The notes: generated by a model not told the origin, from the letters alone. A stretch of DNA of 59,464 bases from Chloroflexi bacterium AL-N1 (GCA_013122435.1 WYDT01000045.1:1-59464), one strand, 5' to 3'; positions 16,744 through 25,490 are shown, counted from the stretch's first letter. Translations and numbers: made by a program.

Positions 16744-17364
16744 GTGACGGAAAGGCAAGGCATACCTGTGCTGCTTGTTGTTGGACTTGGTAATCCTGGT
16801 GATAATTACGAGAAAACTCGCCATAATATTGGTTTTCGTTGTGTAGACGAACTTGCCCGGCGGTATCAGTTGTCATTTCGTAGCCACCGTGGAAGCTCTA
16901 TCGTTGCCGAAGGAAATATGCGTGGTCAGCGTGTGATACTGGCAAAACCGCAGACGTTTATGAATCGCAGTGGTCAGTCAGTTGTGGCGCTGCGCCAATG
17001 GTATAAAATTGCGCTCGACAACGAATTATTAGTTGTGTATGATGATGTGGATCTCCCATTTGGTGTCCTAAGATTACGAACACGTGGCGGCCCCGGCACG
17101 CATAACGGCATGCGTTCTGTCACGGCCTTACTTGGCTCACAGGATTTCTTGCGTATCCGTGTGGGGATTGATCCGGTGCCACCGAATTGGGATGCGTCAA
17201 GTTATGTGTTGGGACGCTTCTCACGAGATGAAGAGGCGCAGATCCCAGAGCTATGTGGTAGGGTTGCAGACGCGATAGAAATGAGTCTGAGCGCTGGCTT
17301 TACAGCAGCAATGAACCAGTTTAACGCAGTAAATCAAAAACAATCAAAAACCACTACAGAGTAA
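16744..17364 (+). CDS. pth: peptidyl-tRNA hydrolase
   Basis: Pth releases peptides from prematurely dropped peptidyl-tRNA. The 206-residue protein shows GLGNPGDNYEKTRHNIGF with the catalytic His, KPQTFMNRSG with the tRNA-binding Asn, YDDVDLPFG with the catalytic Asp, and RGGPGTHNGMRSV. Length and motifs are typical. The start is the GTG at 16744. A TATAAT-like -10 lies at 16707-16712, so the leader would be short. The preceding gene is closed by a terminator, so pth is probably transcribed alone. Confidence 0.95.
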   Translation: MTERQGIPVLLVVGLGNPGDNYEKTRHNIGFRCVDELARRYQLSFRSHRGSSIVAEGNMRGQRVILAKPQTFMNRSGQSVVALRQWYKIALDNELLVVYDDVDLPFGVLRLRTRGGPGTHNGMRSVTALLGSQDFLRIRVGIDPVPPNWDASSYVLGRFSRDEEAQIPELCGRVADAIEMSLSAGFTAAMNQFNAVNQKQSKTTTE

Positions 17365-17443
17365 GAGGCGCAAAAAAGGGATTGCCTGTATGTGGCAGCC
17401 CTAATGAATACGTTGTATGATGTCGCTTTGATTCGTTCCGAGC

Positions 17444-17824
17444 TTATGGATTGATCTGTACTCGCATGTCGTGTAGACAACTCAGGGCACGCTGGATATT
17501 GCGATAGAACAGTTCAAATTTCTCGTGCACATCATTGCCTGGTAATTTTCCTGTCGTGAGCATATCGGCCACTAAAACCACGACCGTAAGGCTTTGCGAC
17601 AATTCCGTTGCTGTATGTGAACGTGTTAGATTTAAACGACGGAGTTTATGCATGGCCGACTCAGTACGACGTGCAGCGATCTGTATGTCAGAGATGGATG
17701 CTGTTGGAAGATCTCCAGCGAGCAACTCTTGCGCCACCTCATCAAGTTTCGCAAGTGTTTTCTCAAGCTGTTCAAGAATAATCAAAGTGGCACCAACTTC
17801 GAGTTGTGTGCTTGTTGATGTCAT
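17444..17824 (-). CDS. conserved-looking helical protein of unknown function
   Basis: From the ATG at 17824 this encodes 126 residues, nearly all helical. The central part is coiled-coil-like (LIILEQLEKTLAKLDEVAQELLAG) and it has a Leu-rich end (FELFYRNIQRALSCLHDM). I chose this start because AGGAGA lies about 11 bases upstream. Frames opening as far as 18010 add an unstructured basic extension without a ribosome binding site. No family recognised. It is convergent with pth and divergent from the complex I-like genes. A weak minus-strand promoter (TTGTTC, TATAAT) may lie at 18034-18063. Confidence 0.55.
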   Translation of the reverse strand: MTSTSTQLEVGATLIILEQLEKTLAKLDEVAQELLAGDLPTASISDIQIAARRTESAMHKLRRLNLTRSHTATELSQSLTVVVLVADMLTTGKLPGNDVHEKFELFYRNIQRALSCLHDMRVQINP

Positions 17825-18138
17825 TGTAGCCACAGTCTCCTGACGGGATTCGCTAGTTGGTAAAAGCGCATTACGTCGATCTAATTTCAATGTTGGGTTG
17901 GTGGTGTTGTAAAAATGCATGATTTCATTGTTCCCACTGGCAGAATACAGGAATGAACCTTTTCTCGCCACCCAGATAAAAAGAAGTCTGCGATGTACTG
18001 TCGTCAACACAAAGATCTTTATTACTATAGTATATTATACCGATCAAGTGGTGTTTTGAACAACGCTCTGATAGTCCTGTTTTCTTGTAGTACTAAAATA
18101 CTGTTAGCTACACATGCATTATCAACGTTTCTGTCGCT

Positions 18139-18167
18139 TTGACAGCCATAGTTGTTCAGTGTATGAT
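18139..18167 (+). promoter_or_regulatory. promoter of the complex I-like gene pair
   Basis: A consensus TTGACA at 18139-18144 and TATGAT at 18162-18167 are separated by 17 bases. It points toward the gene at 18236. Confidence 0.75.
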
Positions 18168-18235
18168 CCGCACAGCTCAGTAGATTAGGTGTTTTCTATA
18201 GACAAATGCGTTTATTCAAGCAGGACTGTACATCC

Positions 18236-19780
18236 ATGAAAGTAGCTATCTGCAAGTTCTCCCAGCACTGGTTTGTTAGTTTACAAAGTGCCATTGTGTT
18301 GGTTGGGCTGCTCTTGCTTTGGAGTGTACGCGATGCGCCATGGCAGCCAGTCTCGTTACTGCGTTTGGATGCGTTGAGTGCGTTTTTTATCGTAGTGACT
18401 GTTGTTGGTGTGGCGCTCTCTATTACGAAGCAAACTGTTGCTATCTTACGCTCATACCGCATATGGATACCGCTTGTCTGTCTTGTGTTGGTGTACACTA
18501 CTACGCTTTTTCCGGTCATTGTGGTGGTGTATATGCTGCTGGCGCTTTTCACTGTTACGAATGACAGATTGTCTGTGCAGGTGAAAACACTGTCATTCCG
18601 CGTGCTTCTGACCCAGCTACCGCAGATGCTATCGCGTGTGCCAATATTACTGGCAGCGGTGTTCTTGTGTGTAGGATACGGTATGCTAATGGCACGTGGC
18701 CCGCTCCAGTATGATGATCGTCTGGCGGGGGCGGCCATGGACAGCCTGGTTTTTTGGTTTGTCCTGCTTGCCGCCGTGGTGCCCCAATCGCGTCTGGTGC
18801 CGCCACAATCTGATGGAAATCTGTCAATTCTGTGGCGTATTGCGTGGTTGTATCCGCTGGTGCGTCTCTATAGCGTGGGACCGTGGAACACCGGCTGGTC
18901 GTTCGCTACGCTGTTGGTGGGTGCTGCTGCAGCATTGTGGCTGAGTTTGTCTGCGCTGACGCACCCACGCGGAGAACATCGACTGCATTATATGGCACTG
19001 AGTTATGCTGCACTAGCGTTGGCAGGCTTTGGGCTCAGTACCAATGCTGGTATTGCCGCCGGATGTTATGGCTTGCTGACCTATGTGTTACTGGCATCAC
19101 TACAAAACAACCATACTACTTCTGAGAGTACTGTTCAAACATCCTCTGAGTCATTGTCGACGCTCTGGTCGCTTGCTCCATGGGCGCTCTCTGGAGCGAT
19201 TCCCTTTACAGCTCCCTTTGTGGCTGCATGGTTGCTGGTTGGTGCGGCGGTAGCTGGAGGTGCGGGCCTTGTCGCCGGTGTGGTCTGGCTCGTCATTCTG
19301 CTGAATGCACTGTCGATGGGGTTGTATATGGCTTTACGCCCCGTTCCCCAGTGGCGCATGCCAGCAGTAGTCAGTCTAATGCTGGGGGTTGGTGCACCGC
19401 TTGTGGTGCTGAGTGCCATCGATCCCGTGATTAAGCAATTGCAAGGTGGTTTGACGGTATATGGCGATGTCAATATCTGGCCCTGGATCGGTTTGGCGAC
19501 CCGCGACTCGGGGAGTACGCCTGTCACCGCATTTCCTACGATTGCGACCGCAGCCTTTATGCTGCTTCTGTCGGCGCTGGTTTATCTGCTTCTGCGCTTG
19601 CGTGAGAGCTTCCAGCTACTCCCTGTAACATCTCCTGATCTCGCTGAGACGCCGCAACAGATAACGGATGGTGGCACCCTGCGACTTGATGCAATGACAG
19701 CATTCTTACGTGAGGAAGTTGCTTGGTTACGAGCACTCCTTGGCCGTCTGGATAGGAAGTCACGCGTTGACGATGACTGA
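18236..19780 (+). CDS. NuoN/MrpD-like antiporter-type membrane subunit
   Basis: The protein (about 514 residues) is almost entirely membrane-spanning, with roughly a dozen hydrophobic segments. The N-terminal LLRLDALSAFFIVVTVVGVAL resembles the start of proton-pumping subunits of complex I, Mrp antiporters and group 4 hydrogenases. ALSGAIPFTAPFVAAWLLVGAAV resembles their conserved TM region. The lysines expected in the proton channel are hard to place, so activity is uncertain. It overlaps the next gene, a NuoH-like subunit, and together they look like a detached membrane module. I chose ATG 18236, which has AGGA upstream; ATG 18206 is an alternative. Confidence 0.65.
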   Translation: MKVAICKFSQHWFVSLQSAIVLVGLLLLWSVRDAPWQPVSLLRLDALSAFFIVVTVVGVALSITKQTVAILRSYRIWIPLVCLVLVYTTTLFPVIVVVYMLLALFTVTNDRLSVQVKTLSFRVLLTQLPQMLSRVPILLAAVFLCVGYGMLMARGPLQYDDRLAGAAMDSLVFWFVLLAAVVPQSRLVPPQSDGNLSILWRIAWLYPLVRLYSVGPWNTGWSFATLLVGAAAALWLSLSALTHPRGEHRLHYMALSYAALALAGFGLSTNAGIAAGCYGLLTYVLLASLQNNHTTSESTVQTSSESLSTLWSLAPWALSGAIPFTAPFVAAWLLVGAAVAGGAGLVAGVVWLVILLNALSMGLYMALRPVPQWRMPAVVSLMLGVGAPLVVLSAIDPVIKQLQGGLTVYGDVNIWPWIGLATRDSGSTPVTAFPTIATAAFMLLLSALVYLLLRLRESFQLLPVTSPDLAETPQQITDGGTLRLDAMTAFLREEVAWLRALLGRLDRKSRVDDD

Positions 19781-20639
19781 ACTCCTGGTGCTGTTGGGTC
19801 GCGCCTGGTCTCGTTTGTTGCTCTATCCCGGAGGAGTTTCCGCATTTGCACTGATCTGGTTGATCAAATATCTCCAACCGCGCATCGTTCCGTCCTTTCT
19901 CCGACATTCTCTTCATTTACAACCTACCAGTTCAACATATGTCCCGGTATCTCAGCCGCTCCATACGTTTGCATCCATGAGTGCGGTGGTGTTGCCCTGG
20001 CTGGCTTTGTCATTGTTGCCTCTGCCCCTGGCTCCAGCGATGGAACGCCCTATCGATGTGTTAGTTGTTGTGGCATTGCTAGATTGGCCGTTGATACTTA
20101 CCATTGCTATTGAGGTACGCCAGCGTGGTTGGTCGGTACAACAGAATAGCTGGCGGCGTCTGGCTGCAGCGTTGAACGGATATCCATCTTTTATGCTGGC
20201 AATGTTGCTACTGGTAATGGCGAGTCGTTCATTGCAGCTTGATCAGCTTACACGCCTGCCGGGTGCAGATACAGTACCTGCGATCCTGGTGGCATGGGCT
20301 TTGGGGGTATGTACATTGGTCGTGTCGTTACCACCACTTCTGGGGCTTGGCCCTTTTGCGACGGATGCCCCAGAGGATGTTGGTTTGCGTATCGGCTTGC
20401 GGCTGCGCGGGATTGGCTTGGTGGTGCTGGCGATCTTCCCGCTATTAGGCTTACTGGAATCCTATCTCTGGCTATTTCTGCTGCTATGTGTATGCATTAC
20501 GGGCTACCTGATCCTGTTCATCCGACTCGCAGGACGATGGTCCGCACAACAATGGGCAATTGGCTATGCGTTGCTCGCGTTGGTGCAATTAGCCGTTTTG
20601 CTCGGCGTGTCGGTGGTGGTTTTGCAGGATCGGTTGTGA
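19773..20639 (+). CDS. NuoH-like membrane subunit, divergent
   Basis: The 288-residue protein has about eight hydrophobic segments. Its opening YPGGVSAFALIWLIKYLQPRIV and a later polar turn after EVRQRGW are reminiscent of the complex I NuoH/hydrogenase HyfC family. The acidic quinone-site loop of true NuoH is not evident. The ATG at 19773 overlaps the stop of the upstream NuoN/MrpD-like gene by eight bases, so translation is probably coupled. No peripheral hydrogenase, formate dehydrogenase or NADH module is adjacent. The assignment rests on overall pattern and pairing and is moderate. Confidence 0.55.
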   Translation: MTELLVLLGRAWSRLLLYPGGVSAFALIWLIKYLQPRIVPSFLRHSLHLQPTSSTYVPVSQPLHTFASMSAVVLPWLALSLLPLPLAPAMERPIDVLVVVALLDWPLILTIAIEVRQRGWSVQQNSWRRLAAALNGYPSFMLAMLLLVMASRSLQLDQLTRLPGADTVPAILVAWALGVCTLVVSLPPLLGLGPFATDAPEDVGLRIGLRLRGIGLVVLAIFPLLGLLESYLWLFLLLCVCITGYLILFIRLAGRWSAQQWAIGYALLALVQLAVLLGVSVVVLQDRL

Positions 20640-20860
20640 TGTATTTTGTAAATTCAGTGTGATTTACTTTATTGATTTGAAAGATTAATAAAATGCCCTC
20701 TATCTAAGGATGACTCTGGTGCCGCTATCTCTGTAAGTCATTTCACTTGTTGTGTACAGTGTCAATGCTGCTCATTTGAGATTGACAATTCAATTAAGAA
20801 TGCAAGTGAATATAACCTTCCTATCGATGACTATTGGAGAGACGTACAGTAATTCTCCCG

Positions 20861-21853
20861 CTACTGTAGCGGAATAACATCAAGGGGCGCATTACCATCG
20901 TTGAGATAGCGGCTAATCATCGCTGGTCGGTAGGTGCCACGGTCAGTGATAATAGCGCTGATGTGTTCGGCTGGCACCACATCAACCAGCGTTAGTTGCT
21001 TCTCTTCCACTACGCTTGTCGATACATCTGGCTTGGGTCCATCGTAACCAAGGACATAACAGGGTACGTTGTGTTGTCGGACCAAAGTCGCGATTTGTGA
21101 TGCGCCTGCACTGGCAGTGATGCTTCCATCCAACGCAATCTGATGTGCCGCGATAATGCAGAAGTGAATGCTCGTTTGTGATAAACAATCGTTGACAGCT
21201 TCATCCTTCATCAATTCAGTTTTGATGCCCATATCTTGTGACACAGGTGACATCAGGTGTGTTCCATGGCTATACGGCTGTGCTTCGGTCGTGTAAAGTG
21301 TTATCTGTTTGTTCTGGGTGGCGTGGGCAATGTGAAGCATCCAGTTTAGCGCTGTGCCGCCAAATCCACGGGTCAGGATACTATCGCCGTCATCGAGCAG
21401 TTCCGCAGCGCGACGGCCACATCGTTCTGCAATCTTGTCACTTTGTCGTATCTTTGCAGCGATGAATTCGACAATAGCAGTTTCGGCATTTTGCCCATGG
21501 GTAATCGCGGTATCGGCTTGTTCCAGCGCCTGTTCGAGCAAATGATAAGCATTTGGCGGAGCGATCATACGTAGTTGCTCGGTAGCCTGAATGATCGCGG
21601 CGCGGCGTGGCTCAGAGGGTCGCTGTTGCCAGGCGTGGGCAACCATAGCCAACGCATAGCCTGCAATGAAGGCCGTGGGAGACTGTGGGAGCATTACAAC
21701 AGCATCGAATGCCAGACTGATCGTTTCAATATCTGCGTAGGTCATAAACTCGACCTTGTCAGGGAGTTGGCGCCAGTCCAACAGTTGAATGTGGCCATGG
21801 TCGCGATCATAACGCAGTAAATCGTGTTGTGAGGTCACGCGAGGTATGCTCAT
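20861..21853 (-). CDS. eIF2B/MtnA-family protein
   Basis: This 330-residue protein resembles the eIF2B alpha/MtnA/ribose-1,5-bisphosphate isomerase superfamily. A helical N-terminal domain is followed by a Rossmann-like part with ILTRGFGGTALNWML, LYTTEAQPYSHGTHLM, IIAAHQIALDGSITASAGASQIA and VPCYVLG. The usual catalytic Cys-containing loop of MtnA (THCN) is replaced by TRGFGG, and the GADR motif reads AAHQ, so it is probably not a methylthioribose-phosphate isomerase. AGGAGT lies nine bases before the ATG. It follows a Nudix gene by 11 bases and both are likely one operon, suggesting nucleotide-sugar metabolism. Confidence 0.75.
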   Translation of the reverse strand: MSIPRVTSQHDLLRYDRDHGHIQLLDWRQLPDKVEFMTYADIETISLAFDAVVMLPQSPTAFIAGYALAMVAHAWQQRPSEPRRAAIIQATEQLRMIAPPNAYHLLEQALEQADTAITHGQNAETAIVEFIAAKIRQSDKIAERCGRRAAELLDDGDSILTRGFGGTALNWMLHIAHATQNKQITLYTTEAQPYSHGTHLMSPVSQDMGIKTELMKDEAVNDCLSQTSIHFCIIAAHQIALDGSITASAGASQIATLVRQHNVPCYVLGYDGPKPDVSTSVVEEKQLTLVDVVPAEHISAIITDRGTYRPAMISRYLNDGNAPLDVIPLQ

Positions 21854-21864
21854 AACAGGTACTC

Positions 21865-22506
21865 CTACAATGTATGCTTCACAAGTGCATCATACACAAC
21901 ACGATGAATAATAGCACGAAATGCGCCCCAATCGCGCCATGACCCGGCGATCTCTTCGCTCTGCCCATCGACAATGTGATCGAGTGTGTTGGCCATGGCT
22001 GGTAATTCTTCGATAGCGACTTCACGAAATTCACCTAGCCGCTCTTTTTCATCCTGTGGTGCTAACGTACCACCAATTTCATCAAGTAAAAAAGCATATG
22101 TGGTGAATGGTGTTGCTCTGGTAGCGCTATGCCGTTTTTTTGAGTCATCGATAGAATCCGCATCGACATCCCATGCGGTATGGTACGCAACGATGGCAAG
22201 AAACTGGCGCACCACGATTGCAAGGCCCGTTTCTTCAAAGGTTTCGCGCAACAACGCTGCTTCGATGGTCTCTCCGTGGTCAATGCCACCCGTCAGCAGA
22301 CGAAAGCCGTTGGGTGGGTAAAAGGTTTTGGTGGCGGTGATCAGTTTACCGTTGGGACGCCGCACCACCATGCAGACTTCGCCAATACGGTCGTTTTTGG
22401 TTATCGGGCTGATGGGTTGACCACCAAGCTGTGCGACAGTTCGTAACGGCTCGCCATAGCGAGTAGCGAGTTCGGCTATTTCGGTTTCAATGTGGGTGGG
22501 TAGCAT
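21865..22506 (-). CDS. Nudix hydrolase
   Basis: The 213-residue protein contains the Nudix box GGIDHGETIEAALLRETFEE, followed by TGL, at about residues 73-95. It fits Gx5Ex7REUxEExGU with one departure: Thr instead of a hydrophobic residue at the U position after RE. These enzymes cleave nucleoside diphosphates linked to another group. The preceding strand (NGKLITATKTFYPPNGFRLLTGG) fits the fold. Substrate unknown. It is the first gene of a two-gene minus-strand operon with the eIF2B-like protein and is divergent from the LuxR-type regulator. Confidence 0.85.
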   Translation of the reverse strand: MLPTHIETEIAELATRYGEPLRTVAQLGGQPISPITKNDRIGEVCMVVRRPNGKLITATKTFYPPNGFRLLTGGIDHGETIEAALLRETFEETGLAIVVRQFLAIVAYHTAWDVDADSIDDSKKRHSATRATPFTTYAFLLDEIGGTLAPQDEKERLGEFREVAIEELPAMANTLDHIVDGQSEEIAGSWRDWGAFRAIIHRVVYDALVKHTL

Positions 22507-22626
22507 GAGAGTATGTTTCTTTCATCGATGTCTGTGTCGCTTGTGATTACTATCTCTCTCTACGTAGGATAGGGTCAGGTAGATCGAATTAGGGGGATGG
22601 TCTCTTTTTACTTTTAGGTGTGAATC

Positions 22627-22654
22627 TTGTGTAAATTCCATTTTTTGCTATAAT
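22627..22654 (+). promoter_or_regulatory. promoter upstream of the CTTCA repeat
   Basis: TTGTGT at 22627-22632 and TATAAT at 22649-22654 are 16 bases apart, and the -10 is extended by TGC. Transcription would start near 22661, so the CTTCA array is inside the transcribed leader. Confidence 0.65.
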
Positions 22655-22710
22655 GTAGTTGTGAAGGAGAGGTGAATATATAGTAAGTCTGACTTTCTTG
22701 CCTGCGTTCT

Positions 22711-22765
22711 CTTCACTTCACTTCACTTCACTTCACTTCACTTCACTTCACTTCACTTCACTTCA
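22711..22765 (+). repeat. pentanucleotide tandem repeat, 11 copies of CTTCA
   Basis: Eleven perfect CTTCA units occupy 22711-22765, about 50 bases before the chosen start of the LuxR-type gene. No stop codon occurs in any frame of the repeat. Such arrays change length by slippage. Confidence 0.97.
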
Positions 22766-22813
22766 CGTTTGTTTATTGAAAATGGTATATTTAGAGCGGT
22801 ATTGAGAGAGAGT

Positions 22814-23389
22814 ATGGCTACTACTAATTCCCTGTTTCATCATGATGGAATATCTTTGACGATATCCTGTGGTGATCCCGCAACTACTACGTTCTTAGCA
22901 ACACATTTAGAACAACATGTCAGGTCCGATTTGGAGATGCCCATCATTCTGCTGGTTGATGTGCCGCATGGCTTTGCATTACGGACAAGTGAGTGTGAGG
23001 ATCTGTCCTCGAAGCTGTGGATCGTAACGACCTTAAATCGGTGTTCTGACTACAATGAACTGTTGTGGGAATATGGGATACAGAGTCTGGTCAGTTATGA
23101 TATGTTGTTCGATGTTCTTCCCAAGGTCCTGGTGAATGTGTCTCGTGGAGAACGTTGCCGCTATCTAACCAACCATGTTCCGCTGCTCACACCTGCCGAA
23201 CGACGAACACTACGATTATTAGGTGATGGACTATCCAACGAGCACATGGCAGATCGTCTGGGAACATCGGTGTATTGCGTGAAAAACAGCGTAAAATCGG
23301 TGCTCTCGAAACTTCCCGTGCAGAATCGTAGCCAGGCAGGTTTGTACTTCTGGGGCATGTTAGAACCACAGGAAATGACCAATAGGTAA
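22814..23389 (+). CDS. LuxR/NarL-type helix-turn-helix regulator
   Basis: From ATG 22814 the protein is 191 residues. The C-terminal ~65 residues are a GerE/LuxR-type DNA-binding domain (LTPAERRTLRLLGDG, then LSNEHMADRLGTSVYCVKNS and VKSVLSKL). The N-terminal ~120 residues resemble a receiver-like fold (PIILLVDVPHG) but the acidic phosphoacceptor pocket is not clear, so it may be an atypical response regulator. The frame stays open upstream to 22676 through the CTTCA array but offers only a TTG at 22769. The purine-rich GAGAGAG before 22814 supports the later start. The array may tune its expression. Confidence 0.8.
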   Translation: MATTNSLFHHDGISLTISCGDPATTTFLATHLEQHVRSDLEMPIILLVDVPHGFALRTSECEDLSSKLWIVTTLNRCSDYNELLWEYGIQSLVSYDMLFDVLPKVLVNVSRGERCRYLTNHVPLLTPAERRTLRLLGDGLSNEHMADRLGTSVYCVKNSVKSVLSKLPVQNRSQAGLYFWGMLEPQEMTNR

Positions 23390-23414
23390 AGGCGATAGTA
23401 TGTAACGTATGGAG

Positions 23415-23486
23415 GCGCGGCTTGGAGCCGCGCTGGTGCTGTGATTGCCGTCCTTTGCTCTCTGTAGGCGCGGCTTCGAGCCGCGC
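23415..23486 (+). repeat. two REP-like palindromes in a 53-bp direct repeat
   Basis: GCGCGGCT and AGCCGCGC flank a TGG triloop at 23415-23433 and a TCG triloop at 23468-23486. The flanks are also similar (GTGATTG and TCCTTTG follow both), so a ~45-base unit is duplicated. Confidence 0.9.
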
Positions 23487-23838
23487 TGGCGTTGTGATTG
23501 GCCTCCTTTGTCTTCATCTTCATTTGCCCACCTTTCTCCACCGTTTTGCACAACCAATGCAATGAAAATATGTCTCTTAAGAGACTTGTTGGATTGTTAG
23601 GCAAGGAGTATGCTGAGTACATTCACCATACATTCTACAAAGCACTTCATTTGGGAACAACTTAGTATTGCTAAGATTGATTGTGTAAGAAGTGTTTTAG
23701 AAAGGAGAAGATATATCGGAATCACTCTAAACAGGTAGTCTCTGATAGCTTTGTTTGGATGTATGGCACGCTCAAGAGTTTTATGGCTTACTTGTAGACG
23801 GATTAATGGCTGCTTGATACTTTGAGTTAATATGTATC
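23487..23838. other. AT-rich intergenic stretch
   Basis: No supported gene. A small TCTCTTAAGAGA palindrome lies at about 23573-23584. Confidence 0.4.
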
Positions 23839-23858
23839 TATAATATGGAGGAGTATGT

Positions 23859-24566
23859 ATGAAAATCCGCACCTGGCGTATGTTAGCTGCTTTGTTGCTC
23901 ACCTTTCTAGTGGTTTTTGTAACACCACTTTCTACCATGGCTCAAACCCATACCGCATCAGTCCAAGAGGAGATCCAACAAGCAGAACTTGATCGCCAAA
24001 TCGAGGAACAGCTTAAACTCCAAAAGGAGTATGAACGAGCTATCGTGCTTATGGAACAACATCTCAATGTACAATTCGATGGTACGTTTACTCTTGATGT
24101 TCCAAATGGGGCTGCTATTGGTGTAGACGAGCAGATCTTTAATGATCTGTATCAAGCTATGCAAAACACGAATGCTAGTATTCAGGCAGGAGTGGTATCT
24201 CCAGCAGAAGTCAGTATGCATACTTTCTCGACTTCTATAGACGAACCGACTTCGATAGATGCATGTAGTGGACGAACAGGGGTCGATTTCTTCTGGTGGG
24301 GACAACGTGTTTATCTCGACTCTTGCAATACACAAGCAATAACTGATACAGCAAAAGGTGTTGGTGCAACTGTTGGCGGTCTTTGTGCTGTATTATCAGG
24401 AATGCCTGGTGTTAATGTTCCTGGGTTGCCTACTTGTGTTGTTGCTGCTGCTATCCTGGCTATTGGTGGATTCGTGATTGATGGGATTCATACTGCTGGT
24501 GGTAGGAATGGTATTTATATAGACAATATAATTGGTCCAGTACCGCCTTATATATGGCATCAATAA
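23859..24566 (+). CDS. secreted protein with Gly-rich hydrophobic tail, bacteriocin-like pattern
   Basis: The 235-residue protein starts with a classic signal peptide (MKIRTWRMLAALLLTFLVVF, cleavage likely after TMAQ). A Glu/Gln-rich helical region follows (residues 32-65), then a linker, DFFWWGQRVYLDSCN, and a Gly/Ala-rich hydrophobic stretch (AKGVGATVGGLCAVLSGMPG, AAAILAIGGFVIDG). The WWG-x-x-x-YL motif followed by a Gly-rich membrane-active segment recalls small secreted proteins of Gram-positive bacteria that are sometimes bacteriocin-like; that is a loose resemblance. GGAGGAG sits just upstream of the ATG. The LuxR-type regulator upstream may control it. A hairpin follows at 24596-24627. 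Confidence 0.6.
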   Translation: MKIRTWRMLAALLLTFLVVFVTPLSTMAQTHTASVQEEIQQAELDRQIEEQLKLQKEYERAIVLMEQHLNVQFDGTFTLDVPNGAAIGVDEQIFNDLYQAMQNTNASIQAGVVSPAEVSMHTFSTSIDEPTSIDACSGRTGVDFFWWGQRVYLDSCNTQAITDTAKGVGATVGGLCAVLSGMPGVNVPGLPTCVVAAAILAIGGFVIDGIHTAGGRNGIYIDNIIGPVPPYIWHQ

Positions 24567-24595
24567 AACGGAAGCTTTGTATTGAAGGTGTGCTC

Positions 24596-24627
24596 ATCCT
24601 CTTCTCAGTAACTACTGAGAAGAGGAT
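24596..24627 (+). terminator. long perfect hairpin after the secreted protein gene
   Basis: A 14-bp perfect stem (CCTCTTCTCAGT with ACTGAGAAGAGG, plus an AT pair each side) and an AACT loop lie 30 bases after the stop codon. No strong T-run follows, so it may be a terminator or an RNA 3'-end stabiliser. Confidence 0.6.
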
Positions 24628-24712
24628 AGCCTGTGAGAAATATTTATACATTTCTCCGATGTTGCTAATATAAGTTTTTATATAAATAAGTTCATCTTAG
24701 AAGGACATAGAC

Positions 24713-25027
24713 ATGTTGCGAACACTTATCGACAAAATTTATCAGCCGACTACTATGGACACACAGCGTCTTTTGTTGCTACGTATCGGACTAATAGGTT
24801 TCCTTATAATCTTGGCTAGTTCTCTCACACAGCATCATGTTGCTCAGATAGCGAATGCTGGTACTGTCATTATTATGAGTGGTATTGTGCTATTCATTCT
24901 GGCACGATCACTGCCCCAGGATCGCCAACCACTCATTGGTCATTTGGTGATGGGTGGATTGCTTGCGAGTGTGGTTGGGTTGATCATTATGCTGGCTGGG
25001 AGGGCGTTCTTCATACTTACCACGTAG
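24713..25027 (+). CDS. small membrane protein, first of three paralogues
   Basis: The 104-residue protein has a short amphipathic start (MLRTLIDKIYQ) and three hydrophobic segments: LIGFLIILASSL, VIIMSGIVLFILA and GGLLASVVGLIIMLAG. Between the second and third is the conserved RSLPQDRQPLIGHL. It shares this layout and many residues with the genes at 25091 and 27533, and it ends in the same FFILTT. I do not recognise the family. AAGGAC lies upstream of the ATG. The three copies surround two lipoprotein genes, suggesting local duplication. Confidence 0.7.
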   Translation: MLRTLIDKIYQPTTMDTQRLLLLRIGLIGFLIILASSLTQHHVAQIANAGTVIIMSGIVLFILARSLPQDRQPLIGHLVMGGLLASVVGLIIMLAGRAFFILTT

Positions 25028-25090
25028 ATACATAGATATATACGAGTTTCATTGATCATCAGTACAAACGCTACTTGAAAGGACATCAAC

Positions 25091-25404
25091 ATGTTGCAAA
25101 CAATTGTGACAAAATTTTACGAGGTAGCTGAAGTTGCGCCACAACGGCTTATGTTTTTACGAATCGCACTCATATGTAATTCGATTTTTCTGGCATTCAT
25201 GGCGTTTGTCTTTCAGGCTGGCCTCCTAGCAGATATTGGCCTGATGATTATCATAGCAGGTATCTTATTGGTAGTGATTGCTCGATCGCTACCACAGCAT
25301 CAGCAACCAGTTATTGGTCATCTTACCCTTGGGGCCTGTTACTAACAGCGGTCGGGTTGATAGTTACTCTAGTAGGTAGTGTATTCTTCATACTTACAAC
25401 ATAA
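25091..25404 (+). pseudogene. small membrane protein, second paralogue, frameshifted
   Basis: The frame from ATG 25091 matches its paralogues through GHLTLG, then hits a stop at 25343-25345. The third copy reads CTTGGTGGCCTG at this point where this copy has CTTGGGGCCTG. Restoring one base at about 25330-25334 gives GGLLLTAVGLIVTLVGSVFFILTT and a stop at 25402-25404, the same length and end as the other two. So a single-base deletion removed the last membrane segment. AAGGAC precedes the ATG as in the first copy. Confidence 0.8.
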
Positions 25405-25490
25405 ATATATACACATACAAAGATGTACTTGTGTGTAAATAGTAAAGTATTACCTACTGATGAAGATATCCTATTTTCATCGTGTTGTTA

